A stretch of DNA of 64,000 nt from positions 186,001-250,000 of the forward strand of contig NSJX01000027.1 of the NCBI GenBank assembly GCA_002286715.1. Direction: 5' to 3'. Each line of letters starts with the position of its first letter. Position 1 is the first letter of the stretch. Origin of the DNA: Dentipellis sp. KUC8613 (taxonomy: Eukaryota; Basidiomycota; Agaricomycetes; Russulales; Hericiaceae). The notes beneath the pieces were generated by a model. The model worked only from the letters and a program-made list of their open reading frames with translations. It had not been told where the DNA came from and searched no databases. Below, piece after piece: positions 10,634 to 21,636 of the stretch. A program made the translations under genes and the position numbers.

Positions 10634-13600
10634 ATGTGTCTAGGCAACCGCGCCGAGGTCTCCGCGCACTACATCAACAGCCAGCTGCGCGCGCTCTGGG
10701 AGAACGCGGAGGGCTGCGTCAAGAAGCACGACACGGGGCTCAAGCCACTCAAGAGCGAGATGGAGTACGGCTTCGCGTGGAGCCGGTTCTACTACGGCAA
10801 GCACAACCGCTACCACGCGTCTAAGGACGACCTGTCGTTCTACGCGTCCTTCGGATGCCCCCGCCTCGAGTTCGTGTGCAACCATGAGGCGATCTTGTAC
10901 CTCACGCCCAAGGACGGCCACTTCTACGTCGAGAACAATAAAAATGTACACCGTGCCAACACGTGGGTGGTCCTTCTGCTTTCTTCGCTGCGTCCCTTGC
11001 TGATTTTGTGGATCTACAGCGAGCACAAGCATTCCTTCCAGGGATACAAGGTCGCCTTCCGCCTCGAGTTCGCGACGCACAGCGTCCGCAACGTCTCTTG
11101 CAGCGCGATTGGCAATGCCAGCACCTACAACGTGGATCTTCTTATCCTCGACTTGGCCTGTAAGCCTTCCACCCTCTCGTCGACCTTACATCCCTACTCA
11201 CCCACATCTGCCCAGCCGCCACCTTCTGCGACTACCTCTCGGACCTGCCCGACCTAGTCACCAAAGGCTCCGAGTTCAAATCCCGCGAGCTCACCGCGCT
11301 CACGCACTACCTCCGGCAGCACTACCTCGCGCTGCTGCAGCGCGCGGGGCTGCACGTGCTCTACTCGCTGCCGGACTTCGACAACCTCGCGCGCACGTCG
11401 GCGATCGACTACTCGCTCGCGGCGCACCACGCGCCGAGCGCGGGCGCCATCTTCGGCATCGCCGTCGCGGACGTGAACACGTTCCTGCGCGGGCTCTGGC
11501 TGCAGGCCGCGGCGCACATCGACGAGTTCGGCACGGACGCGGCGGGCGCGGAGGCGTTTTATCTCGCGGAGCACCGCAGCGTGTGGAAGGAGGAAGGCGA
11601 GGAGGTGCTGTTCCATGCGTGCTTTGGCCCGCTGCAGGTGCAGCCGCTGTGCAAGCGCGAGGTGGTGCTGTATATGACCGTCCAGGATGTGCATTTCTAC
11701 CTTGGCGGATTTGACAGGTGCGTTGTTGCTCTGCTACTGGTGGTGGTGGTGAGATAAGGGCTGATGGGATGGGACAGCGAGAAGAAGTACGATTTCTCGG
11801 ACTGGAAGATCGCGATCATCGTCGATGTCGAGATCGAGGAGTCCGAGCAGTGCGCCGTCAGGAAGCTCAAGCTCAAGCTGAACAGTAAGCGCACCCCCCG
11901 GTCCTCATCCCCAGCGCAGTTTATTGACCATGCATTTCTCAGCCGCGCGCTTCTGCGAGCACCTCTCGTCCTTCGCGACCGACTTTGCAGACCGCACGCT
12001 CTTCACGCGCCTGCGCACGACGCTCATCCGGTACATGACCACGCGCTACCTGACCATCATCGAGGAGTCCAAGCACTACTACGTCTACCACAAGGACACG
12101 CGCATCGTCCACACGCACGAGGAGGAGAGCGAGAGCAGCGAGGGCAGCGAGGAGGAGGAGGAGCTCGGCTGCTGGTGCGAGGACGCGGCGGACTGCGGGC
12201 ACACGTACGTGCACGGGCACGTCTACTGGGGCCAGGTGCTCCGCCGCACGCTCGCGCGCACCGCCGCGCTCGCGCACGACTGCGTCACCGCCGTCACGCA
12301 GGGCGCGCTCAACAGGCAGTGGCGCCTGCTGTGGGCGCAGGCTGCGCAGCGGGCGGAGGCGCTCGGCGTGCATGCGGAGCGCTCGCTGAAGGAGGTGCTG
12401 AGTTTGTGCCTGGCGGATTATATCTTCGAGCGCGACGGCCATGTGCTTTTTACGGCGTCGTTTGGCGCGCCGCAGATCCGGCTCGTGTGCGAGCCGGGGT
12501 CGAAGAAGGTTATCGTCTACTTCAGCCTCAAGGAGGGATTCTTGAAGACTCTTGGAGCGGACAAATCCTATGACACCGAGTCGGTGGTTTCCCTTCTTTC
12601 GCTGCCGATGTGTTCTGACGTCATGTGTATACTTTCAGGGCTAAGGAGTACCACTTCTCTCGGTGGATGGTGGCCTTCGAGGTCGAGCTCAAGCTGCGCG
12701 ACTGCTCCAAGCACCGCAAGGTGCCAGAGCACGTCCGGAAGCTTCTTGGCAACATCGACGACCGTAACTACAAGCAGCTCGTGTTGGACTTCACCAGTGC
12801 GCCTTTGCCCTCTCATTCTCTCCAATACACAAACTGACCAACCTCTCCCCTCAGCCGTCAAATTCCTGGACTCGCAATCGACAGTCCCCGGCTTGGTCGA
12901 CGGCGACGACTTCCGCGTCATCCGCAGGCGCCGCGAAGCGCTCCTGCACTACTTCACGAAGCACTACTTCCCCACCCTCGCCGTCGCCGGGCTCGACGTG
13001 CTCTACACCCTGCCCGTCTACGCCGAGAAGCGCACCGACACGCTCTCCCTCACGGACGTCGCGTTCCAGATCTGCCCGTTCACCTTCGGCCCGCACGAGC
13101 AGCACGTCGAGGGCATCCGCGGGCGGCAGCGCGCGCTCTTCGACCGCAACGCGGTCGTCTTCGCCGGCATGACCGAGGGGCGCGCCTTCTCGAGCGCCGC
13201 CGCGGCGGCCTTCCCGCGCACGGGCAACTGGTTCGCGGGGCTCGCGCGCGAGCTGTCCTACGGCACCGTCGTGCTCTCGCGCCGCGTGTTCCTCGAGGGC
13301 AAGCTCCTCGCGCTGCTCGCGCGCATCAACCGCGAGACGACGGTGCTCCCGTCGTTCTCGGGCGTCGAGGACGGGAGGTGGAATCTGAACCTCACGACGT
13401 GGGCCAAGGCGGAGAACAAGAGGGGCCGCGAGTGTCTGTTCAGGCAGGCGCCGCTGCGGGCGGACGGGAAGCTTGAGTTTGTGTGGAGCAACCGCGACCG
13501 GTGGAGCTACGAGCACGAGGGCGACGTCGAGAACAACGGGTCGTACCGCGTCTCTTGTGGGTCCTTTTTCCTGCATCTTGCTTGTGTTCGTTTGGCTGAC

Positions 13601-14619
13601 CGGGCTCCTAGGCGACACGACGAACAAACTCGTCCTGCCCACCGGGACCAACAACGGCGCCTGCGCCATCAAGCTCACCGGCTCAGTCGTCCTCAAGCTC
13701 GCCTACGACGGGCCAGAGCAGCACTGGAAGTAAGTCCGCCCCACCCACCGCGCCTCCTCCAGCCACTCACTCACACCCGCCCGCCCGTACACGCAGGTCC
13801 GAAGCCTCCGCGACCTGGACCTCGACGATCACGCTCGCCTCCAGCGCGGACGCGGGCGTGCGCGTGCGCGTCACCGCCGACTTGATCGTGCCCGACTGCT
13901 CGGACTTGCACAGCTCGGGCGTGCTCGCGCACTCGACCTTCGTCGACGCCGCCGCGGAGCTCAGGGCGCAGCTCCCCGCCGTGCTCGACATCGCGCACAT
14001 CGTCGCGGAGCTCAGGGGCGCGCTCGAGGGCGCGTGGCCGCTCCTGTTCTCGGGCGCGGGCGTGCTGCGCGTGAGCAGCCCGACGTTCAACGCGTGCGGC
14101 GATCTGCTGCTCGAGCTGCAGCCGTACGTGGAGCCTGCGATGTGCGGGCTGCCCCCCGCGAAGGACGTGAAGGTGCAGAGCAACACGGTCGTCACGGGTG
14201 CGAGCCAGAACCAGAGCTGGATCAAGAAGAGTCAGTAATTCTTCGCTCTCGTCAGTGCGTGTGCAGTATGACTGACGATGTGTGCAGTCACTACGGCCGT
14301 CGGCGAAGCAGTCTCCGTGTCCACCCCCACCCCCGCCTCCGCAGTCGTATCGCCGCCGCCGACGTACTCCACGCTCACGAGCGCGACGAAGACGAAGACG
14401 ACCGTGCAGGGCAGCTACTTCAACTTCGCCGCGTCCGCATCCGAGGCCAGCAGTCCGCTCGTCCCTGCCCCCTCCCCCGCCCCCGTTGCTGTCGCGAACG
14501 GAAAGAGCAACGGACACGGCGCGAGCAATGGCAACGGGCACGGCGTGAGCAACGGCAACGGAAACGGAAACGGTGTGAGCAACGGCAACGGGGCCGCGCA
14601 CGACGAAGTGGACGAGTGA
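10634..14619 (+). CDS. Large repeat-built protein of unknown function, 1152 aa
   Basis: Ten exons: 10634-10962, 11020-11159, 11216-11717, 11778-11884, 11943-12579, 12639-12796, 12855-13556, 13612-13729, 13797-14230 and 14288-14619. Every junction keeps phase and the product has 1152 residues. Three internal repeats are visible at about residues 65-205, 286-405 and 525-675. Each starts with an LFxAxFGxPxxxxxC-like strand (FYASFGCPRLEFVC, LFHACFGPLQVQPLC, LFTASFGAPQIRLVC), continues with a YxFSxWxxAxxxE-like strand, and ends with HYLxxLxxAGLxVLYSLP or a relative of it. The second repeat carries an acidic insertion. A different beta-rich region follows (about 790-1040), with PTFNACGDLLLELQPY near its end, then a disordered Asn/Gly-rich tail. 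I recognise no enzyme motif, signal peptide or membrane segment. A damaged copy of the 3' part lies at 17520-18415. Confidence 0.85.
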
Positions 14620-15374
14620 GTGCGCGAACAGCGGGTTCGGTTTCGGTACTTCTAATTAGCTACGGTGTATTAATATCCCTTGGGTACGGATAGCTATGAT
14701 ATCTGCGTGAACTGCGTTGGATGCCGGGAGTCTGGGTGCGCGGGCTGGGCGAGCTGTGTGAGCTGTACTGGTATCGGCTGTGCGAGTTGCTCGGGCTGTA
14801 TGAGTTGCTCGGGCTGTGTGAGCTGCACGGGATGCCTGGGCGTGCTCCGGTCCATCTTCTTCTGCTTCCAAGTTCAAGATCGGAGTCAAAGTGAAGACCA
14901 GACCCGGAAGTGTACGTGCAGGTGCCATGAGTGTGGGGGAGAAAATCTCCAATTGACGCAGGTACAGCCGTCGGCGGCGAGAAGCATGATTCAGAGGGTG
15001 AATTAGACCGTGTTGGAGTCGATGTAATCGTGCTGTACCTTTCAAGCATGTGCATGAGTGACGATAATGAGAATGAGGACACGTTTGGGCGCGATGTCTC
15101 GAGAGATCCAATACAACGACTCAGAAAAACAGCTGCTGCAGCTAGGTCCCCAGACTGCATACAGGATATGGTTTACTTCAGCCTGTACTTACTATCCGCA
15201 TTCACGATGCATTGCGCATTCGAGGTGGAGCATGCTTTAAGCGACGAAGGTCAATCGTTTATTGAGAATCATACAATCACGCTCAGTGACAAGTTACAAG
15301 CACTATCACAAGCTACAATGTACAACACGTATTCGTATCCGTATTCACGTTCATATTCTTCTTCTACTCAGTGT
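14620..15374. other. Convergent intergenic region with an 18-bp degenerate tandem repeat
   Basis: Region between two converging genes. From about 14740 to 14845 there is a decayed tandem repeat of an 18-bp unit similar to tgagttgctcgggctgtg. Translated, it gives an artificial Cys/Ser/Gly-rich frame. The rest has no gene that I can support. Confidence 0.5.
14740..14845. repeat. Degenerate 18-bp tandem repeat
   Basis: Several imperfect copies of an 18-bp unit; two adjacent copies around 14778-14815 are nearly identical and the flanking ones have diverged. No coding or structural role is evident. Confidence 0.5.
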
Positions 15375-15983
15375 CTAGTTGATCTTGAGCACCTCGACCT
15401 CGAATCTCAAGCTCGAGTTCGGCGGGATGATGGGCGGGTATCCCCTCGCGCCATATGCCTATCGCAGGAGATCAGAAAACGCGATGCAGATAGGAGGCGG
15501 AAACTGACGTAGTCGGGCGTGGCGGTCAAGATGGCCTTCTCGCCAAGGGACAACTGGGGGATGCCTGGCGGGATCGATAAGTGTCGATAGAGCTGTAGGA
15601 TATGGAGAAGGGAGAAAAGACGTACCTTCATCCCAGCCCTTGATCACCTTACCGACACCGATGGCCGTCACCAATGGGCTGCCGCTACATGTGCGCGAGA
15701 GGGTCCGTCAGGCGAGCTTGTGGGATGGCTGGAAAGAAACGCACCGGTCTCTGCTCGAGTCGAACTTGGTGCCGTCGAGGAGGGTGCCTACATAGTGGAT
15801 TGCCACCGTGTCTAAGAAGTGTCGGTAAGTAAGGTAAAGTAGGTTGGGATGCGAGGTTACACGAACCGCCCTTCTGAGGGAAGGTCTTGCCGTCGCCAGG
15901 AGAGATACGTTCGACAGTGACGCCCTTGGGAAAGAAAGAGAAGATTGAGCTTGCGACCGGAAGTGCGGCAGGTAACTTACCAT
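15375..15983 (-). CDS. FPR1: FKBP12-type peptidyl-prolyl isomerase
   Basis: Small cytosolic prolyl isomerase, the receptor of FK506 and rapamycin. Six coding exons: 15983-15981, 15924-15867, 15811-15745, 15684-15626, 15564-15509 and 15458-15375, giving 108 residues, exactly the family length. The product begins [14 protein letters not shown] and contains the pocket signatures [23 protein letters not shown] and TPDYAYG. The first coding exon is only the ATG: it sits directly before a GTAAGT donor, and the next exon begins with the conserved GVTVE. No other in-frame ATG precedes GVTVE. Introns are 50-61 nt. About 160 bp separates this start from that of the divergent HNH gene, so the two probably share a promoter region. 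Confidence 0.95.
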
Positions 15984-16143
15984 TGTAAAAGCCAAGTAGA
16001 TGAGTTTCGAGGATTCGGATGCAGAGGTTCTTATAAGCACTCATCCGATCTGACGTCATCTATCTGTGGTCGATAGCCACCGAATATCTTCGTCAATATT
16101 TCGTTACCTTTTCTCTCTATGTACATGTCGTCCATGTTCTAAC

Positions 16144-17512
16144 ATGTCGACGTCGTCGAAAGTCGTACATGTCTCTACGCAACTACCCACAGATGGTAAC
16201 CCCTCAAATCTCGTCTTAGACAATTGGGTTTGGAAACGTTGTCTTACGTTTCCGGTGGACGCCCTTACTGCACTCAAATTCTCCAACAAGCCGTACAAGT
16301 GGATCCGTTACGCCGCAGGCGTCGTCCTCGGAGCAGAAGGCACACTCTCCCGAGGCGATAATGAACTTCTCGATCTCGAGTCAGACTTGGCTTCCCTGGA
16401 CCGTCTACCAGACACCACGGATCTTTTCTACCATATCGACATTTTCACCGAAGAAGGGGTGCCAACGAGACGTCTATTTCCATTGGACCCTGACTTCGCT
16501 GCTTCGCGCATGACTGGCACATCCACTGCAGATAGTACGCGTTGTGTCAATTTCAGGGCTGAGGTGATGCAGCGTGATGGGGACGGCTGCGTCGCGACAG
16601 GCATGCCCCCTGAGATTTGCGATGCCGTCCACCTTGTAGCTCACTGCAAGGGTGACGAGGTATGAATATTTTCCTATGATTCATAGGTTTAATCCCTCAC
16701 GATCCCTCAAGTACATTCAGAGCCTCACGCGCCACCGACAACGAGGGGCCGACGTGATAGAAGAAATCGATGACACGCGCAACGGTCTGTTTCTCTGCAA
16801 AAACTTACACGCAGCACTCGGTAAAGGCTTCGCAATCTTAAAGGTTCGTCCTTGAGGCCCATCCGATGTCTGGCCAGGGACTCACAATGCCTTCGCCGTG
16901 CAGACGCCAAATTTTGCCATGAAGACGGAGGACGTCGTACAAGTTGGAACAGAGGCGGTGGGCACGACGAGATACACAGCCCACTTATTTCATGTCAAAT
17001 ACCTGCCATCAGAAGTCTCAGGGGGTCTTTTGGGCAGACCACCCGGCTCAGCGATCCAAATTCCTGCCCGTGGCGAGGACATGGCCTCCTGGCCTCCTGA
17101 CGTGCTTTTCGACGCCGTCTACGCTAGCGCTATCAGCGAACATTTTGGTGGTCCCATGAAGGACCTCCGGGAGTTACTTGAACCATTCCAGGCGCTGATG
17201 CCCAAAGAAGATGCAGAGCAGAAACGACTCAATGAAGAAAGACTAGAAAAGAAGCGTAAAGTTGCTGAAGGGGACGCGGAGCAGAGGAAGCGGCACGCCC
17301 GTCGCTCCAACACTGGACCTCACGAAATGGACAGCATGGACACTGTCTTCAGCCTGTGGCACCTTACTGCTGGTATATCAGCAGACATGTTGGCAAAGCA
17401 ACGGGAGGAGATGGCTACGAAAGAGCGTGAGGCAAAGATCAAGTCGCGGAGAGAATCGGCAGCAAAGGTTGAGTCGTGGAGAGGATCGGTGTCTACTGCT
17501 GGCGCGGCTTAA
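16144..17512 (+). CDS. HNH endonuclease-domain protein (HNH_2 type)
   Basis: Three exons, 16144-16659, 16712-16843 and 16904-17512, give 418 residues. The N-terminal half has no recognised function. The central HNH_2-like region reads FRAEVMQRDGDGCVATGMPP, then AVHLVAHCKGDEYI, then IDDTRNGLFLCKNLHAALGKG, which matches the fungal HNH_2 pattern with its metal-site His and Asn residues. The C-terminal part (from about residue 310) is charged, Lys/Glu-rich and probably a coiled coil. Such genes are common and dispersed in Agaricomycetes; their role is unknown. The stop codon lies only about 8 bp before a decayed copy of another gene, which suggests that this gene landed there. Upstream ATGs are out of frame. 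Confidence 0.85.
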
Positions 17513-17519
17513 CAAGTAG

Positions 17520-18415
17520 ATGACGATCTCCCCGTCGTTCTCGATTGCCGAGGGCAGGAGGTAAGAACTACAGTTGTCAACATGGAGCAAGCGTGAGGAC
17601 AAACGGGCGTGCAGTGCCGATTTGAGCGGGAGACGAAGAGCAAAGATGGAACATTGGAATTCGCATGGAAGGACTCCGCGGTGTGGACTTACGAGTGCAC
17701 AGGGAATGCAAAGAAGACCGACTCTTACCGTGCCTCTTGTGAGTGCGCCATCTTCTTCTTTTCGTTGTTCTCATCTCCGAACAAGGTCGCAGGTGCCACG
17801 CACAACAGAGTCATCGTGCATACTGGGGTTCACAATGGGCGCTGCATCATCGAGCTCGTGGGTGTAGTGGTCCTCGAGCCGGGATACACAGGAGCAGATT
17901 CCGGATGGAGGTCAGTCTTTGAGCATGTTGTCCACTTGTGCCAACATCGTGACTGATATTGCTGATACACAGCTCTGCAGCCCAAGCACAGTGGGCTTCA
18001 GCCATCACCCTTTACTCCAATCATCGACGACAGAAGCCCTCGCTGGAAGGCGCGTGGCCGCACCTATGCTCCAGGCCGGGGCTGTTCCGCATCGGCAACC
18101 CGGTATTCAACGCGCGGGGCGAATTGCTGCTGGAGCTGCTGCCGCATGAATATGAGCCGGACTCCAAGACCGAGGTTCTTGTGGCGGAAGACCAGAGTCA
18201 GCATGACGAGAGCGTCGCGGCTGATCAGGCCTCAGGGCCAGCCCGCAGGTCAGTACCAGTGTCACTGCTGAGGTTCTGTAATGGATGGCTTACATTGGTC
18301 CTTGCTCCCTGCGTGCAGCGAATTCGCCCTCCAGTACTGCCAGCACAGCGATCAACCAGGGCAGCAGTCTCGTCCGATCCCTGGCGTCTCAGGACACCAG
18401 CACTACCCTCAATAA
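17520..18415 (+). pseudogene. Decayed 3' fragment of the 1152-aa gene
   Basis: Homologous to the 3' third of the gene at 10634-14619. At 17520 the frame reads TISPSFSIAEGR, matching the parent LPSFSGVEDGRW. An in-frame TAA follows at 17562-17564, the homology goes on (STWSKREDKRAC) and then shifts frame near 17610 into CRFERETKSKDGTLEFAW. A segment of about 70 residues is missing between SAITL and LEGAW, and the end carries FNARGELLLELLPHEYE. Parent introns are kept at equivalent sites (after SYRAS and after SGWR). The 5' two thirds of the gene are absent: the copy begins right after the stop of the HNH gene. Broken frame, deletion and truncation all point to a pseudogene. Confidence 0.85.
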
Positions 18416-18678
18416 TGGAGGCGGTAGCGGAATCCCGGGGCAGTACGAAGGAGTGAACTGACCTCGAAAACGATAATTGGGTCTCGGGTATTCTGTGTTG
18501 ACACAAAAAACTTTGAACGTTGTAGTTACTTCTAACCCAACCCAACCCAAATCCATGGGCTGTACTTCTTTGATTTCATCAACGCTGTATGTTTCATGTA
18601 GTCGCATTACGTCTCTTGCCACAGAAAGTGCGTCTCAAGGGACATAACGGAATCCAACAGCCTGGTTCATTTGATGTA

Positions 18679-20925
18679 TTAGCTCGCACTCAGGAGGGAT
18701 GAATGTTGACGTTGGCGCACCCTATCGGCCAACTCAGACGTGTCGACACGAGCCTCGGGCGTAGGCTTGCCCTCAACACGGTCTCTCCGCGCGTTTTCAT
18801 AGCGATAGAACATCTGTAAAAACAAATCATCAGCTGATATGGCCGGCGAAAAAGCATGACACGTACCGTAAGGACAAGCGCGCAAAGGGCACCTACGAAT
18901 TCCAGCGCGCACAACACTACAATCGCTCGATCAGTCAACAACCCAGGAACCTGGAGAATATTCCGCCGTACCCGCAAAGCCTTTTCTACAGAAAAAACGC
19001 ACATCAGTCTCAACATTCAGCTCAGGGTGAACAATGGCATCCCACGTACATGTATCGTGGTCCCTCCGTAGCCGGGAACAGATGCGAGCCCAACACGCTT
19101 CCGCACTGTCCGATGGCCATGTACATAGGCGTCCCGGTTGCACGTTTTGTCTCAGATCCCAAATTATGTGCGACTGCACAAGAAAATTCCAAGTTGTCAG
19201 TACTATGCAATGCCGGGTATCAAGTAGAAGACAAGACATACACCAAGCGATGACGATTCCGATCGTGGTGTAGGTCCCGCTGACAATGCAGAACGTCGCG
19301 AAGTACCGGACGTGCACATTGTTGGCCACGGTGAGAAGTAGCCTGATAATGGTCATCATTTTCAGTCAAAACTACAGAGGAGGATGACGACGTACAAGTA
19401 GCCTATCCCTCCAATGCCACTTGCAACACATACAAAGTGTCCACGACTCTGCAGGCGGTCGGAGCACCAAGAAGCAGCCGTGATGACCACAGCACACACG
19501 GCATACGGCGGGACCGTCAACAACTGCGCGCGGGCATTCGCTAGTGCCAAAGCATCGATATCAGCAAGGCCAGACTCGAGACGCTGGAAAAAATCTAACG
19601 CACTGTAGCCAAAAGTCTGAATAATGGTGGGAAGAAACGCCGATATGGAGGCAAGCGCAGCGTTCGACCCGAAGTAGATGACACCGCCAAGATAGATCTG
19701 TTTATCATCATCGGTCAGCACGCGCCAGTCGAGGTTCAAGATGCTCATACGAACACGCCAGTCCTTGAAAGCGTCGATGATATGCCCTGCAGCAGAGACA
19801 TCAGCACCAGGACATTGCTTCAAGCCTACTGTCCGTACCTTTGTTCACTGTATACCCAACATCACCACTCGTATCGCGATTCGCACGCTGCATGGCAAGC
19901 TTGCGCTCGTCCTCATTGAAGAACGTGGTCGTCTCGGGTCTGTTAGGAAGGAAAGCAATCGCCACGAGGCCCAACAAGAAAGACGGTATCCCCTTCAACA
20001 CGCCATTACCCGTCAACGCCCGACGACTTCGTGGAGCTCAGGAGCGCTCACCTCCACGATGAACAGCAGGCGCCAGTCGGAGAAAGGCAGGTCTGCGTGC
20101 TGCACGCCATACGCGATGAGCCCGCCAAAGGCGCCTGCGACGGCGGCAAAGCCAAACCAGTAGGCGAGGCGTAGGCCAACTTCGTGCTTGGTATAGAAGA
20201 GCGCTGCGATGGACGTTAATGAGACATCATTTCGAAACTGATATGCGAACATACTGAAGTAAAGCGGGATCCCAGGGCCAAAGCACGCCTCGAAGACGCC
20301 CAACCCAACCCGACATACGATTAACCCTGCCTCATTGAACCCAGTCGACTAGATGACAGCGGTTAGCTCATTCATGAGATAATTCCGTGAATGGGTATCT
20401 ACCATGAGAGTAGAGCAGAGGCCCCAGCCGAGGGCGGCACTTCCTAGCCATATTCTGGGCTGGAACAATTTGGACAGGACTGTTGCAGGGACCTGACACA
20501 AGATCTGCATTGACAATACAAAGTCAGTAAACCTTGCGTCAAGAAAGGCAGTCATGCCAACGTACGTAGGAGAAGAAAAATGCCGAATTGACCCAGTCGA
20601 ATTTCTTCCCGGTGGGGTCACCACCGAGCGTGTCTTTCGGGAGACCCTGCAGACGCGCGTTGCCCAGATTACTTCTGTCCAGATCTGCGCGGTGTCAGTC
20701 ATCTGTCACACAGATGCTAGTCTCAATGCGTCACTTACAGGCGAAGAGGTACATCATGCACGCGATGGGCAGAATCCTAAGGTCGAGCTTGCGAATAAGG
20801 CGCCGCTCTTCCTGGGGCGTTTCGACGACACTGTCGCGGTCGACAACGACATCCGACGCGGCCTTCTCGCTGGCCACAGGGACAGTCTCTCGCTCCTCAA
20901 AGCCATGCTTCTCGTCGAGGGACAT
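18679..20925 (-). CDS. MFS transporter, Dal5/allantoate permease-like
   Basis: Predicted plasma-membrane symporter for an organic anion or vitamin (anion:cation symporter family). Twelve exons: 20925-20739, 20684-20563, 20504-20403, 20348-20255, 20203-20052, 19992-19839, 19786-19396, 19342-19242, 19173-19050, 18985-18972, 18916-18867 and 18813-18679; about 541 residues. Family landmarks are LDRSNLGNARLQGLP after TM1, the GLGVFEACFGPG loop, FLPNRPETTTFFNEDER before the central loop, and a C-terminal AHNLGSETKRATG. Exon 10 has only 14 nt. The end of exon 2 is doubtful: the family expects SAFFFSYILCQVP, but the T run near 20577-20580 is one base short. The frame is kept only if a weaker donor at 20562 is used instead of GTACGT at 20566. 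Confidence 0.88.
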
Positions 20926-21636
20926 CTTGGTCGTAAATCCTCCAGCTGAGTCGGGTCAGAAAGCGGAGAGGAGGGTAGCGTGACGGTCAGAGCGAGACGG
21001 TGTCAGCGCACTTCATCTCAGGCGTTGGGAGCGGCTATTTATTCAATTGTACATGGAGCCCGGTGCCCTGAGCCACATGAGCATACGTACCGGCGAGCCG
21101 GGAATGCTGGAGATTTTGTAGTGAAACCGTTCATCTCGTCGTGGATATTGCAGTCGCCATACCGTAAGTGGCCCACGAGGCGGTCCAGGACATCGCTTGC
21201 AGGACGAAATTTGTACGGAAGCTGGTCAGGTGGAAGCTCGTCCCTAGCAGTATTTGGCTTGAGAGAAGCCGTAAGGAACAGCTGGGATCACGATGGAGTG
21301 TCACCAAGCTCTAATTCGGGATGCGGGGCTGATGCGGGGAAGCGTGAGAATACTCGGAAACCCGTTTGTCTCCGCAACCCTCCGCAATGTCTCCGGACGA
21401 GCCGATCGTGCTTTGGATGAAATTACAGGAACATTTGCGGGACACTTTCCGTCGACAGAAGTTTTATCTGCAACACAATATCCGATCCAGGAGTACTCTG
21501 AAACAGAGGTAAACCACATGGTCTAATTTAATTTGCCGGTAAGCACAAAATTTTAATCTAGAACAACAATGTTCACCGGGAACTATGAAGGAAATCTAGA
21601 AATCTGCACCCCGGCGCGGTGAGTAGATCCTACACT
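20926..21636. other. Intergenic: transporter promoter and 3' flank of the epimerase fusion gene
   Basis: About 710 bp between two minus-strand genes. AT content rises towards 21550, close to the end of the epimerase fusion gene. No gene, tRNA or repeat was recognised. Confidence 0.5.

Noticed and set aside
11255..11290. Gttcaaatccc resembling a tRNA T-loop
   Set aside because: Lies inside an exon (EFKSRE codons) and has no acceptor or anticodon stem around it. I found no tRNA in the window.
14680..15006. Cys-rich frame that looks like a small metal-binding protein
   Set aside because: Explained by translation of the 18-bp tandem repeat; periodic Cys arise from repeated tgt/tgc codons.
18530..18555. 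Short taacccaacccaacccaaa tract resembling telomeric repeat
   Set aside because: Only about three TTGGGT units, not the TTAGGG of basidiomycete telomeres, and located between genes.
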